From the NCBI GenBank assembly GCA_030152105.1, contig JASLIH010000520.1, forward strand, positions 1-23,365: DNA of 23,365 nucleotides, given 5' to 3'. Positions 16,270 through 23,365 of this stretch are shown here, piece after piece. Each line of letters starts with the position of its first letter. Positions within the stretch are counted from its first letter, which is position 1. Under the pieces are notes generated by a model. That model ran no database searches. It saw only the letters and a program-made list of their open reading frames with translations, and was not told the DNA's origin. The translations under genes and the position numbers were made by a program. This DNA comes from Actinomycetes bacterium (lineage in GTDB: Bacteria; Actinomycetota; CALGFH01).

Positions 16270-17489
16270 ACGCCAAGGTCCTCGTCGGGGCCGGGGAGGT
16301 CCCCGCGGGCGACCCGGTCCAGCAGGCCGGGCAGGTCGCGGGGGGTGGCCACGGCCGCCGAGGCGCGGAGCTCGTCGGCCGACCACCAGCGCAGCTCGGC
16401 AATGCTCTCGGCCGCCAGTGAGCTGACGTGGGCCGGGTCGACCTCGAACGGCTCGGCCCGGCACAGCAGCCACCGCTCGCGCTGGGTCATCCACCGGCCC
16501 AGCCAAAAGGTGTGGCAGCGCCGGCCGATCCAGGGGCCGACGCGGAGCTCGTCGCGGTCAAGCTCCTCCCTGAGCTCGCGGCGCACCGCGGCCAGGTGGT
16601 CCTCGCCCGGGTCGAGCCCCCCGCCGGGCACGCCCCACCAGCTGGCCGGGGCCCGCGGGTCGGCGTAGCGGACCAGGAGCGCCCGGCCGGCCGGGTCGAC
16701 CAGCAGGCAGCGGACGGCCTCGCGGACCGGGTGGACGGTGACGTCGGCGGCGACCTCGACGACCAGGCTCCCCGGCCGCCAGTCGGGCAGCCTGGCCACC
16801 TGGCCGTCCGGGGAGACGAGCGCGGCCAGCCCGGGGAAGTCCTCGTCCTCGGTCGCCCCGGCCTGGGTGGTCATGGCCACCGGCACGCCGAGGCGGCGGG
16901 CGTGGCGGGCGGCGTCCCCGAGGCCGCGGGACAGCCACCAGGCATGCCCGTCGCGCCAGCCCCGCTCGTCGGTGCGGCGGCCGTACAGGCCGGGGGCCGA
17001 GCAGAAGAGCACCACCGACGCCCCGCCGGCGACCGCATCCGACCAGGGGAAGTCGACCCCGCCCTCGGCGCAGAGGGCGACCCCGAACCGGGCCGCCCCG
17101 AGCTGGAACACCCCGGTGTCGTGGCCGGGCTGGTAGCCCTCCTCGCCCTCGCCCAGGTGGCGCTTGCGGTAGACGCCGCCGAGGCGGCCGTCGTGGCCGT
17201 ACAGCTGGGCGATGTGGAACAGCGGCCCGGCGCGCTCGGCGATGCCGAACACCGCGGCCACGCCCGTCCGCGAGGTCGCCTCCAGCAGCGCCCCCACCGG
17301 CTCGGCGTCGACGGTCAGCGCCCGCTCGGGGTGCCGGCGCGGGTCGACCGACCCGGTGAGCGAGAGCTCGGGGAACACCGCGACCTGGCAGCCCTGGACC
17401 CTGGCCTGCTCGAGCATGGCCGCATGCGACGCCAGGTTGCCGTCGAGGTCGCCCTTCGGGGCGTTCAGGGCGGCGAGCAGGATCCGCAT
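16266..17489 (-). CDS. Nitrilase-superfamily amidase fused to a Nudix hydrolase
   Basis: The product is 407 residues with two enzyme domains in one frame. Residues 1-248 are a carbon-nitrogen hydrolase with the Glu-Lys-Cys triad: Glu41 in VFPELSLTG, Lys109 in YRKRHLGEGEEGY and Cys140 in GVALCAEGGVDFP. Residues 255-375 are a Nudix domain with the box starting GGGLDPGEDHL at 289 and ending RRELREELDRDEL (key glutamates 308-309); the usual glycine after EEx is replaced by Asp, a mild departure. The first domain would hydrolyse an amide or nitrile; the second cleaves a nucleoside diphosphate linked to X. The ATG at 17489 has AGGAGGGA at ideal spacing, so longer in-frame extensions are not used. 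Domain calls are firm; substrates and any shared pathway are unknown. Confidence 0.93.
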   Translation of the reverse strand: MRILLAALNAPKGDLDGNLASHAAMLEQARVQGCQVAVFPELSLTGSVDPRRHPERALTVDAEPVGALLEATSRTGVAAVFGIAERAGPLFHIAQLYGHDGRLGGVYRKRHLGEGEEGYQPGHDTGVFQLGAARFGVALCAEGGVDFPWSDAVAGGASVVLFCSAPGLYGRRTDERGWRDGHAWWLSRGLGDAARHARRLGVPVAMTTQAGATEDEDFPGLAALVSPDGQVARLPDWRPGSLVVEVAADVTVHPVREAVRCLLVDPAGRALLVRYADPRAPASWWGVPGGGLDPGEDHLAAVRRELREELDRDELRVGPWIGRRCHTFWLGRWMTQRERWLLCRAEPFEVDPAHVSSLAAESIAELRWWSADELRASAAVATPRDLPGLLDRVARGDLPGPDEDLGV

Positions 17490-17610
17490 GACATCCCTCC
17501 TGACCAGCGGTGACCGGCTGCCCGAACGCCCGGCCCAGCGTAGTTCAACCGCGTGATCCACCGATCGCCGGAACTGGATAGGATCCGCGCCGACATCCCA
17601 TCGTGCCCGG

Positions 17611-17635
17611 GGGACACCACGCCGGTGGGACACCA
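17611..17635. repeat. Pair of 9-bp direct repeats upstream of the secreted repeat protein
   Basis: GGGACACCA occurs at 17611-17619 and 17627-17635, 16 bp apart start to start, within the 171-bp divergent gap between 17489 and 17661. TAGGAT at 17579-17584 is a possible plus-strand -10 box. A regulatory role is conjecture. Confidence 0.35.
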
Positions 17636-17660
17636 TCCTGGGAGCGAAGGGGCAGCCAAC

Positions 17661-18944
17661 TTGGTTCCGTTCAGCAAGCGCACGCCTCGTACCATGCTGG
17701 TCGCGCTCGGCCTCAGCATGGTCCTGGCCGCCGTCCCGGCCGTCGCCTCGGCCTCGATCGCGCTCGGCACCGTGGTCAGCGCCAACCCGGCCAACTTCAC
17801 CCCGAACGTGGCCAGTGGCGCGGTGTACAAGTTCACCCAGGTCGGCGGGACCATGTACGCCGGCGGGGCGTTCAGCTCGGTCAGCACCCCGGCCGGGGTC
17901 AGCCCGGGCGGGACCTTCGCGCGCAGCAACATCGTCGCCTTCAGCGCCACCAGCGGCGTGATCACCTCGTTCGCGCCCACCGTCAACGGCGAGGTCTGGG
18001 CGATGGCCAGCGACGGCGCCTCCCTCTGGATCGGCGGGACCTTCACATCCGTCAACGGTGTGGCCCGGCGCGGGGTGGCCAAGCTCAACCCGGCCACCGG
18101 GGCCGTCGACAGCGCGTTCAACGCCAGCCTCGCCTCCGGCAATGTCACCGAGCTCGCCCTGGTCGGCGGCCGCCTGATCGCCGGCGGCACCTTCCCTGGC
18201 AAGCTACGGGCCGTCAACCCGGCCACCGGGGCCAACACCGGCTACCTGAACCTCTCGATCAGCGGCAGCGTCACCGCCAACGCCGGGCCGGTCGAGGTCT
18301 ACCGCTTCGCTGTCAACCCGGCCGGGACCCGGCTGGTGGCGGTGGGCAACTTCACCTCGGTCGGCGGCCAGACCCGCTACCGGGCGTTCATGCTGACGCT
18401 CGGCGCGACCTCGGGGACGGTCAATCCCTGGTACTACCCGCCGCTGCAGAACCTGTGCCGGGCCGGGAGCCTGCCCGACTACATGCGCGACGTCGACTTC
18501 TCGCCCGACGGGTCGTGGTTCGCGTTCGTGTCGACCGGCTTCATCCCGCAGGCCGGCGGGGTCGGACGCGACCTGTGCGACGCCACCGCGCGGTTCGAGA
18601 CCGCCATCACCAGCCCGTCGGCCCCCACCTGGATCAACTACACCGGCGGCGACACCCTGCACTCGGTGGCCGCCACCGACGTGGCCGTCTACGTCCAGGG
18701 CCACCAGCGCTGGCTGGACAACCCCCAGGGCTCCAACGCCGCCGGCCCGGGCGCGGTCAGCCGCCCCGGCATCGGCGCCATCAACCCGTCCACCGGCCTG
18801 GCCCTGCCCTGGAACCCGACCAAGGACCGCGGCGTCGGCGGCAAGGACCTCTACGTCACCTCCCGGGGCCTCTGGGTCGGCAGCGACACCAACCGCATCG
18901 GCGGCGAGACCCGCCGCCGCATCGCCCTCATGCCGCTCGCCTAG
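17661..18944 (+). CDS. Secreted beta-propeller-like protein with delta-60/DUF5122-type repeats
   Basis: The product is 427 residues from a TTG at 17661. A basic N-region (SKRTPRTM), hydrophobic core (LVALGLSMVLAAVPA) and ASA cleavage site near residue 31 form a signal peptide. The mature part has repeated strands of the type YAGGAFSSV, WIGGTFTSVNGVARRG, IAGGTFPGKLRAV and AVGNFTSVGGQTRYR, each followed by NPATGA-like turns, which is the pattern of DUF5122/delta-60 propellers. A later segment has two cysteines (NLCRAGS, RDLCDAT). There is no membrane anchor or sorting signal at the C-terminus (MPLA), so it is probably released or envelope-bound. The TTG is chosen because GCGAAGGGG lies upstream and it supplies a basic N-region; an ATG at 17694 would give a shorter, less basic signal. 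Function unknown. Confidence 0.8.
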   Translation: MVPFSKRTPRTMLVALGLSMVLAAVPAVASASIALGTVVSANPANFTPNVASGAVYKFTQVGGTMYAGGAFSSVSTPAGVSPGGTFARSNIVAFSATSGVITSFAPTVNGEVWAMASDGASLWIGGTFTSVNGVARRGVAKLNPATGAVDSAFNASLASGNVTELALVGGRLIAGGTFPGKLRAVNPATGANTGYLNLSISGSVTANAGPVEVYRFAVNPAGTRLVAVGNFTSVGGQTRYRAFMLTLGATSGTVNPWYYPPLQNLCRAGSLPDYMRDVDFSPDGSWFAFVSTGFIPQAGGVGRDLCDATARFETAITSPSAPTWINYTGGDTLHSVAATDVAVYVQGHQRWLDNPQGSNAAGPGAVSRPGIGAINPSTGLALPWNPTKDRGVGGKDLYVTSRGLWVGSDTNRIGGETRRRIALMPLA

Positions 18945-18952
18945 GCCCGCGG

Positions 18953-18980
18953 CAGCCCCGCTGACCGGTCAGCCGGGCTG
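18953..18980. terminator. Near-perfect 28-bp palindrome between convergent genes
   Basis: Arm 18953-18966 (CAGCCCCGCTGACC) and arm 18967-18980 (GGTCAGCCGGGCTG) are complementary at 13 of 14 positions with no spacer; the inner 14 bp are a perfect palindrome. It starts 8 bp past the plus-strand stop and covers the stop of the minus-strand gene, as expected for a bidirectional terminator. The lack of a loop means the central bases would stay unpaired. Confidence 0.6.
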
Positions 18981-19484
18981 GTCGTCGTGGGGGATGGTGC
19001 GCAGGACCCTGGCCGGTGACCCGGCCACGATCGTGTAGGGCTCGACGTCGCCCATGACCAGCGAGCCGCCGCCGACCACGGCGTTGGCACCGATCACGCA
19101 CGGCCCGAGGACCATGGCGTTGCTGGCCACCCACGCCCCCTCGCCGATGACGATGTCTCGCCCCGAGCGGGGGATGGCGAGCTGGCGCTCGCGGCCGAAG
19201 GTGTTGATGTCGTGGGTGCCGGTGAGGACCGACACGTTGTGGCCGAAGAAGGCGTACTCGCCCACCGTGATGGTGCCCGAGCCGACGTTGAACAGGGCGT
19301 TGTTGACCACCGCGGTGGGGTGGATGTCCAGCTTCGACCGGTCCCCGTGGACCAGGTACTTGTACATCTCCACGTGGGCCTCGGGACCGGCCTGCCTGGG
19401 GTCCTGCTCGGCCAGGACCTGGCGCAGCGGCTCCCGCAGCCAGCGGCCGAGCAGCCGCGTCATCACGCGGTCAAGGGTCGACAT
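18969..19484 (-). CDS. Left-handed beta-helix acyltransferase (hexapeptide repeat)
   Basis: The product is 171 residues. Hexapeptide turns run from about residue 55 (DIHPTAVVNNALFNVGSGTI... then IVIGEGAWVASNAMVLGPCVIGANAVVGGGSLV), forming a left-handed parallel beta-helix. The catalytic histidine expected for xenobiotic/serine/maltose acetyltransferase types fits the GTHDINTFGRER block. The C-terminal YTIVAGSPARVLRTI is typical of CatB/WcaF-like enzymes. It would move an acyl group from acyl-CoA to a sugar or other hydroxyl, often in envelope polysaccharide synthesis. The ATG at 19484 is preceded by AGGAGG five bases upstream; the longer form from 19508 is not needed. It follows the 19535 gene by 50 nt on the same strand and converges on the secreted repeat protein. 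Confidence 0.9.
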   Translation of the reverse strand: MSTLDRVMTRLLGRWLREPLRQVLAEQDPRQAGPEAHVEMYKYLVHGDRSKLDIHPTAVVNNALFNVGSGTITVGEYAFFGHNVSVLTGTHDINTFGRERQLAIPRSGRDIVIGEGAWVASNAMVLGPCVIGANAVVGGGSLVMGDVEPYTIVAGSPARVLRTIPHDDQPG

Positions 19485-19534
19485 CAGCGCCTCCTGTTCA
19501 TCCTCCAAGCCGGTTCGCCCGAAGCCGCCTCAGC

Positions 19535-20779
19535 TTATCGTCGGCCGGCGGGGGTGGTGACCGAGGACCGGAGCCACAGCGAGGCGCGCGTCGGCTGCAT
19601 CGTCTGGTCGACCAGAGCCAGCAGCTCGGCCGTGAGGGTGTCCAGGTCGATCTGCTGGTGCAGCCGGCCGCTGAACGCCTCGATGGTGGTGGTGGCGTCG
19701 TGGCGGCGCCGGTTGAAGCGCCGGTCGACGGCCTGCTGGACCCGCCGGCGGGCTGGCTGGAACAGGGCGGCCACGGCCAGGGTGGCCCCGGCGACGGCCA
19801 GGCTGGAGTCCCGGCCCAGGAGCTGGCCCAGCCCAAGGACGACCACGGCGTAGCCACCACCCAGCAGCACGGTCAGCAGCCCGTAGGCCAGGGCCCGGCT
19901 GATGATCCGGTCAAGGTCGTACAGCCGGTAGCGAAGGATTGCGGCGCCGAGCGCCAGCGGCAGGATGGCCACGTAGATGCCCGCCACCCACCCCAGCAGC
20001 TCCGGGCTGGCCCCTACGGCGACCGCGGCCAGGACCACCAGCGACCCCAGCACCGTCAGCGCGGCCGCCAGCGCCACCCATTGCAGCTGCTGGCGCTCGG
20101 TACCTCTGGCCCGGCGGAAGCGCACCACCAGCGACCCGGCGCCGACCACCACGGCGAGGTTGGTGACGGCGAAGGTGAGCTGGTAGACGACCAGCAACGC
20201 ACCTCCGAGCCCGGTCAGGTCGAATGGGTTGTCGGGTGTCCGGGACCCAGGGTCAAAGGACCGGGGCGCGAGCACGATCATCAGGAGACTGACCACCGGC
20301 ACCACCACCGCCGCCCGTGCCCACCACCGCCAGCGGGGCGAGGGCAGCGACCCGGTGGGCGTGAGCAGCAGGACGAAGCCCAGCAGGGCCAGGGCCGGGA
20401 CGATGATGGCCGGGAGGTACAGGCTCACCTCGGCGGCCGCCGGGACCGCCCCCGGCCTCGCCTGCAGCCCGTAGTCGGCGTACGCCGAGGCCACCCCACT
20501 GGCGTTCAGGCACAGCGCGGAGGCCAGCAGCAGCCACCCCACCGGATGGCGGGGCCGCCGGCTGGCCAGCACCGCCCCGACCGTGGCCGCGGACACCGCC
20601 GCCAGCACCGGCGCCGCCACCCCGGCCCCGAGCGGCGCCCGGTCGGCCCGCCCCGCCTCCCGCAACAGATGGTCCAGCCACCAGATGACGCCCAGCCCGG
20701 CCATGGCCAGCCCCCACAGCCCCCAGGCCAGCCCAGCCGCCCACCGCCAGGCCCGTTCCGGCCGGCCACGAGCGGTCAC
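19535..20779 (-). CDS. Multi-spanning membrane protein resembling a sensor kinase input region, without kinase domains
   Basis: The product is 414 residues from a GTG at 20779. About ten hydrophobic segments occupy residues 10-320. After them comes a block I recognise from actinobacterial sensor histidine kinases: ILRYRLYDLDRIISRALAYG, AALFQPARRRVQQAVDRRFNRRRHDA, and IDLDTLTAELLALVDQTMQPTRASLWL. In full kinases a GAF or HATPase region follows, but here the protein ends within 15 residues at TTPAGRR. No phospho-acceptor histidine box or ATP-binding N/G boxes are present. It may be a stand-alone sensor that acts on a partner, or a family mainly lacking the kinase part. Start choice is uncertain: GGGGGAG precedes 20779, and a GTG at 20803 is possible. 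No response regulator lies nearby. Confidence 0.8.
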   Translation of the reverse strand: MTARGRPERAWRWAAGLAWGLWGLAMAGLGVIWWLDHLLREAGRADRAPLGAGVAAPVLAAVSAATVGAVLASRRPRHPVGWLLLASALCLNASGVASAYADYGLQARPGAVPAAAEVSLYLPAIIVPALALLGFVLLLTPTGSLPSPRWRWWARAAVVVPVVSLLMIVLAPRSFDPGSRTPDNPFDLTGLGGALLVVYQLTFAVTNLAVVVGAGSLVVRFRRARGTERQQLQWVALAAALTVLGSLVVLAAVAVGASPELLGWVAGIYVAILPLALGAAILRYRLYDLDRIISRALAYGLLTVLLGGGYAVVVLGLGQLLGRDSSLAVAGATLAVAALFQPARRRVQQAVDRRFNRRRHDATTTIEAFSGRLHQQIDLDTLTAELLALVDQTMQPTRASLWLRSSVTTPAGRR

Positions 20780-20934
20780 CGCGCCGCTCCCCCGCCCATG
20801 CACCCTCCGACCGCCGCCGTCGTCGCTCCCCAGCGTGCCCGGGCTCCGTCCCGATAGCGTTACGGACGCCAGCCCCCGAGTGCGCCGCAGATCAGCGAGC
20901 GGAGGGCGAACACGTCCTGGCGGAGCGTGCCTCG

Positions 20935-20940
20935 TACACT
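20935..20940 (+). promoter_or_regulatory. -10 box (TACACT) for the second decarboxylase gene
   Basis: TACACT ends 29 bases before the GTG at 20970. The predicted transcript would start near 20947 and include the GAGGGAGGGGAG ribosome site at 20954-20965. No clear -35 box. Confidence 0.4.
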
Positions 20941-20969
20941 GGGCTGTCGTCACGAGGGAGGGGAGCGGC

Positions 20970-22406
20970 GTGGGCGATCCGTTGGTCGAGCAGGGTGAGA
21001 CGCTGGCGGCACTGACGCGGGTGGTGGAGGCCGCGGGGCCGTATCTGGACGGGTTGCCCAAGCGCCTTGTCTATGACCGCACCGCCGAGCCGATGCTGGG
21101 TGAGCTGGGCGGGTCGCTGCCGGAACAGGGGTCGGGGACCCAGGCGGCGGTGGAGAAGCTGCTGCGGGTCGGGACGGCGACCGCGACCGCCTCGGCGGGG
21201 CCGCGCTTCTTCCACTTCGTGATCGGCGGGTCGACCCCGGCGGCGCTGGCCGCCGACTGGGTGGTGTCCCTGCTGGACCAGAACGCGTTCGTGCGGGCCT
21301 CGTCGCGGCTCGCCGACGCGGCCGAGACGGTCACGCTGGACTGGCTGCGGCAGCTCGTGGGCCTGCCGCCGGGCTGGGGTGGGGCGCTGACCGCCAGCGC
21401 CACCTTCGCCAACCTCACCGGGCTGGCCCTTGCCACCCACTGGTGGGCCGAGCGGCACGGGGTGGACGTGACCTCGGCCGGGCTGACCGGGCTGCCCCGG
21501 ATGCCGGTCCTCTCCGGCGGGTACGTGCACCCAAGCGCGCGCAAGGCGCTGCAGCTGCTCGGCCACGGCAAGGACACCGTCGAGGTGCTCGCCGGCGACG
21601 ACGTCGGCCGGGTCGACCTGGACGCGGTCCGGCGCCGGCTGGGCGAGCTCGACGGGGCTCCGGCCGTGCTGCTCGCCACCGCCGGCGAGCCAAACGCGGG
21701 CGACTTCGACCCGCTCGCCGACCTCGCCGGCCTGGCCGAGGAGTTCGGCGCCTGGCTGCACGTCGACGGCGCGTTCGGCCTCTTCGCCGCCCTGTCGCCT
21801 CGTACCGCCCACCTCACCGCGGGCATCGAGCGCGCTGACTCGATCGCCGCCGACGCCCACAAGTGGCTGAACGTGCCCTACGAGAGCGGGTTCGCGCTCG
21901 TCCGGGACCCCGACCGGCTCGGCCCGGCGTTCGGCATGCCCGGGGCGGCCTACCTGCCAGGCCCGGACGACCCCCGGGGCGGCTACGGCCTCCTGGGCCC
22001 GGAGTCCTCCCGCCGCGCTCGGGCCCTGCCGATCTGGGCCACGCTGGCCGCCTACGGCCGCGACGGCTACCGGGCGCTGGTCGAGCGCCACTGCGACCTG
22101 GCCGCCCACCTCGCGGCGGCCGTCGACGCGGCGCCGGACCTGGAGCGCCTGGCCGAGGTGCCGCTCAACGTGGTCTGCTTCCGCTACCGCCCCGCCGGCC
22201 TGCCCGAACCAGAGCTCGACGCCGTCAACCGCCGCCTCGGCGAGGCTCTCCTGGACGACGGCCGCGTGTTCGCCGGGGCCACCGTCTACGCCGGCCGGGC
22301 CGCCCTCCGCCCCGCCATCAGCAACTGGCGCACCACCGCCGCCGACCTCGACCTGCTCGTCGAGGTCGTCCGCGAGCTCGGCGCCGCCGCAACACCCCCC
22401 GGCTGA
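20970..22406 (+). CDS. Group II PLP-dependent decarboxylase / aminotransferase-fold enzyme
   Basis: The product is 478 residues, full length. Fold-type I landmarks are FFHFVIGGSTP (residue 80 on), TASATFANLTGLALA (about 141), His187 in GGYVHPSARKAL, Asp266 in LHVDGAFGLFAA, and Schiff-base Lys298 in ADAHKWLNVPYE. The family includes aromatic L-amino acid, tyrosine and glutamate decarboxylases. The usual TAGTTNTG loop reads TAGEPNAGDFDPL, with Glu in place of the first Thr, which marks a subgroup of actinobacterial enzymes of unknown substrate. The GTG start has a purine-rich GAGGGAGGGGAG upstream. It diverges from the sensor-like membrane protein with a 190-bp gap and converges on the YbjQ gene, with a hairpin shared by both stops. 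Substrate not predictable. Confidence 0.92.
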   Translation: MGDPLVEQGETLAALTRVVEAAGPYLDGLPKRLVYDRTAEPMLGELGGSLPEQGSGTQAAVEKLLRVGTATATASAGPRFFHFVIGGSTPAALAADWVVSLLDQNAFVRASSRLADAAETVTLDWLRQLVGLPPGWGGALTASATFANLTGLALATHWWAERHGVDVTSAGLTGLPRMPVLSGGYVHPSARKALQLLGHGKDTVEVLAGDDVGRVDLDAVRRRLGELDGAPAVLLATAGEPNAGDFDPLADLAGLAEEFGAWLHVDGAFGLFAALSPRTAHLTAGIERADSIAADAHKWLNVPYESGFALVRDPDRLGPAFGMPGAAYLPGPDDPRGGYGLLGPESSRRARALPIWATLAAYGRDGYRALVERHCDLAAHLAAAVDAAPDLERLAEVPLNVVCFRYRPAGLPEPELDAVNRRLGEALLDDGRVFAGATVYAGRAALRPAISNWRTTAADLDLLVEVVRELGAAATPPG

Positions 22407-22422
22407 GCCGGGGCGGGCTCAG
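22403..22422. terminator. Hairpin shared by the two convergent stops
   Basis: CTGAGCC (22403-22409) pairs with GGCTCAG (22416-22422) around a 6-nt loop. It contains the TGA of the plus gene (22404-22406) and the TGA of the minus gene (22421-22419). It is symmetrical and could end both transcripts. Confidence 0.6.
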
Positions 22423-22763
22423 GCCGGCCGGACGGTGGCGGCGGTGCCGTAGGCGACGATCTCGGCCAGGCCGTTGCCGAGGTCGGAGGAGTCGAACCGC
22501 ACCCCAAGGACGGCGTTGCCGCCGAGCTGCCGGGCGTGGTCGATGAGGCGCTCCAGGGCGGTGTGCCGGGCCCGGTCGACCACCTCGGTGAACTCCTTGA
22601 CCTCGCCGGCCTTGAGGGAACGGACGGTGCCGGTCAGGCCCTTGGTCAGCCCGACGCTGCGCACGATCAGGCCCCAGGAGAGGCCGAGGGTGCGTTCCAC
22701 CGTGTAGCCGGGCAGCTCGAAGGTGGTCGAGGTGGGGATCCCGGCCGCCTGCCCGCCGCTCAT
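22419..22763 (-). CDS. YbjQ/UPF0145 family protein
   Basis: The product is 114 residues, the normal size. The family pattern is clear: IPTSTTFELPGYTVERTLG at the start, GLIVRSVGLTKGLTGTVRSL in the first half, then ERLIDHARQLGGNAVLGVRFDSSDLG and EIVAYGTAATV. Members form pentameric rings and are annotated as heavy-metal-binding-like; their role is not settled. There is no ribosome site in front of the ATG at 22763. Instead a 10-codon ORF with a strong ribosome site overlaps the start by ATGA (22760-22763), so translation is probably coupled to it. The 3' end meets the second decarboxylase gene across a hairpin. Confidence 0.9.
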   Translation of the reverse strand: MSGGQAAGIPTSTTFELPGYTVERTLGLSWGLIVRSVGLTKGLTGTVRSLKAGEVKEFTEVVDRARHTALERLIDHARQLGGNAVLGVRFDSSDLGNGLAEIVAYGTAATVRPA

Positions 22764-22792
22764 GCGTGCCCCACGACCACGATCTTGGCCAC
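22760..22792 (-). CDS. Ten-codon leader ORF overlapping the YbjQ start
   Basis: GTG at 22792 starts a frame reading MAKIVVVGHA, then TGA at 22762-22760. GGAGG of the GGAGGTGG at 22804-22797 stands seven bases before the GTG, an ideal ribosome site, while the YbjQ ATG has none. The stop overlaps the YbjQ ATG as ATGA. A ribosome that ends here could restart on YbjQ. It may be a leader peptide or merely the way ribosomes are loaded. Too short to prove by sequence. Confidence 0.55.
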   Translation of the reverse strand: MAKIVVVGHA

Positions 22793-22931
22793 TGGTCCAC
22801 CTCCAACCCCGAGACAGCAAGGGAGAGATCACACCACGCGCGCAGCTCGCTGGCGAGGTCGCCGCCCGTAACGGTGCCGGGACGGCGCTGAAGGAACGTC
22901 GGCGCCAGCCGGGACGACGAGGAGGAGCGCA

Positions 22932-23365
22932 ATGTCGGTTGTGAGCAGGATCCCTCGAGCACTGACGGGTCGCATCGCCCTGGTGGCGGCCGCCGCTGCG
23001 CCCTGCTGGCCCTGAACCCGGCAGTGCGCGGACACAACACCAACTTCGCCGTGGACGGCACCGCCGTCGGCGAGCTCGCCGGCCAGGCCGACCAGGCGCT
23101 CGCCACCAAGCCGCTCCCCGAGCTGTTCCTGATCCAGAGTGTCGACAACGACATGCGCTGCGACGGCACCGACGCCGACAACTACGCACCCTTCGCCGCC
23201 ACCCTGACCGAGGTCCTGAAGAAGATCACCTCCGGGGCTCCGAAGGCCAAGATCCTGATCGTGAGCAGCCCATGGGCGACGGTCCAGAACTACGGGCAGG
23301 TCGCCGCCCAGCTTCCGGGCCCGCGGGCGGCCAACAGCGGCACCGGACCCTGCGACCAGTTCGAC
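22932..23365 (+). pseudogene. Disrupted SGNH/GDSL-hydrolase-like gene (runs off right edge)
   Basis: An ATG at 22932 behind GAGGAGGAGCGCA begins a good signal peptide (MSVVSRIPRALTGRIALVAAAAA), but the frame stops at 23012-23014 (TGA). The coding sequence resumes in another frame at about 23000 and stays open to the edge. It contains NTNFAVDGTAVGELAGQA, IQSVDNDMRCDGTDADNY and KILIVSSPWATV, which look like blocks II and III (the ND of GxND) of a secreted SGNH esterase. One missing G in gctgcg(g)ccctg would join the frames. Even then the N-terminal GDS block with the catalytic serine is absent. So there is a frameshift and probably an internal deletion, or assembly errors. The family call is moderate. 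Confidence 0.5.

Overview
The window is very GC-rich, densely packed bacterial DNA, most likely from an actinobacterium (Actinomycetota). The best evidence is gene content and order. The mec-cysO-cysM sulfur-carrier cysteine pathway is followed at once by murI, an Rv1339-like metallo-beta-lactamase-fold gene, rph and rdgB, the same order as Mycobacterium tuberculosis Rv1334-Rv1341. An LPFTG sortase substrate, a B-box zinc-finger rhomboid protease and several start codons only 6-7 nt behind a TANNNT -10 box (leaderless mRNA) also fit. I saw no tRNA, rRNA, CRISPR array, insertion sequence or phage gene. I cannot name a genus. No intergenic stretch exceeds about 190 bp.

Left part (1-4807). A group II pyridoxal-phosphate decarboxylase runs off the left edge. 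Next is a two-gene minus-strand unit for surface proteins: a membrane-anchored carbohydrate-binding-like protein and a small LPFTG-anchored protein, closed by a 15-bp terminator hairpin. It diverges from a SufR-like, cysteine-bearing HTH regulator that is followed by a DUF3291 gene. A palindrome lies between the two units. A Cof-type HAD phosphatase follows.

Central housekeeping block (4859-10883, all minus strand). Transcription runs selD > mec > cysO > cysM, then from its own leaderless promoter murI > MBL-fold hydrolase > rph > rdgB. The last four overlap or abut by 1-4 nt and are probably translationally coupled. CysO is a ubiquitin-like sulfur carrier, CysM adds it to an activated serine, and Mec releases cysteine. 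CysO here ends Gly-Gly-Gly-Lys-Gly instead of Gly-Gly, so it needs C-terminal trimming before it can work. selD appears to share a compact bidirectional promoter with a membrane-protein gene.

Right part (10905-23365). This mixed region holds a polytopic membrane protein, the B-box rhomboid protease, a glycosyltransferase, MsrB, a nucleotide-pyrophosphatase-type phosphodiesterase, a 65-residue protein with a calcium-binding loop and C-terminal membrane segment, a YjbR-like protein, a nitrilase-Nudix fusion, a secreted repeat protein, a hexapeptide acyltransferase, a membrane protein resembling a sensor kinase without its kinase domains, a second group II decarboxylase, a YbjQ/UPF0145 protein behind a 10-codon leader ORF, and at the right edge a disrupted SGNH hydrolase-like gene.

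The most interesting points are the Nit-Nudix fusion (a possible bacterial parallel of animal NitFhit), the masked CysO tail, the overlapping -10 boxes between selD and its neighbour, three convergent gene pairs that end on a shared CTAG, and the small calcium-loop membrane protein. I found no clear-cut new defence or mobile system.
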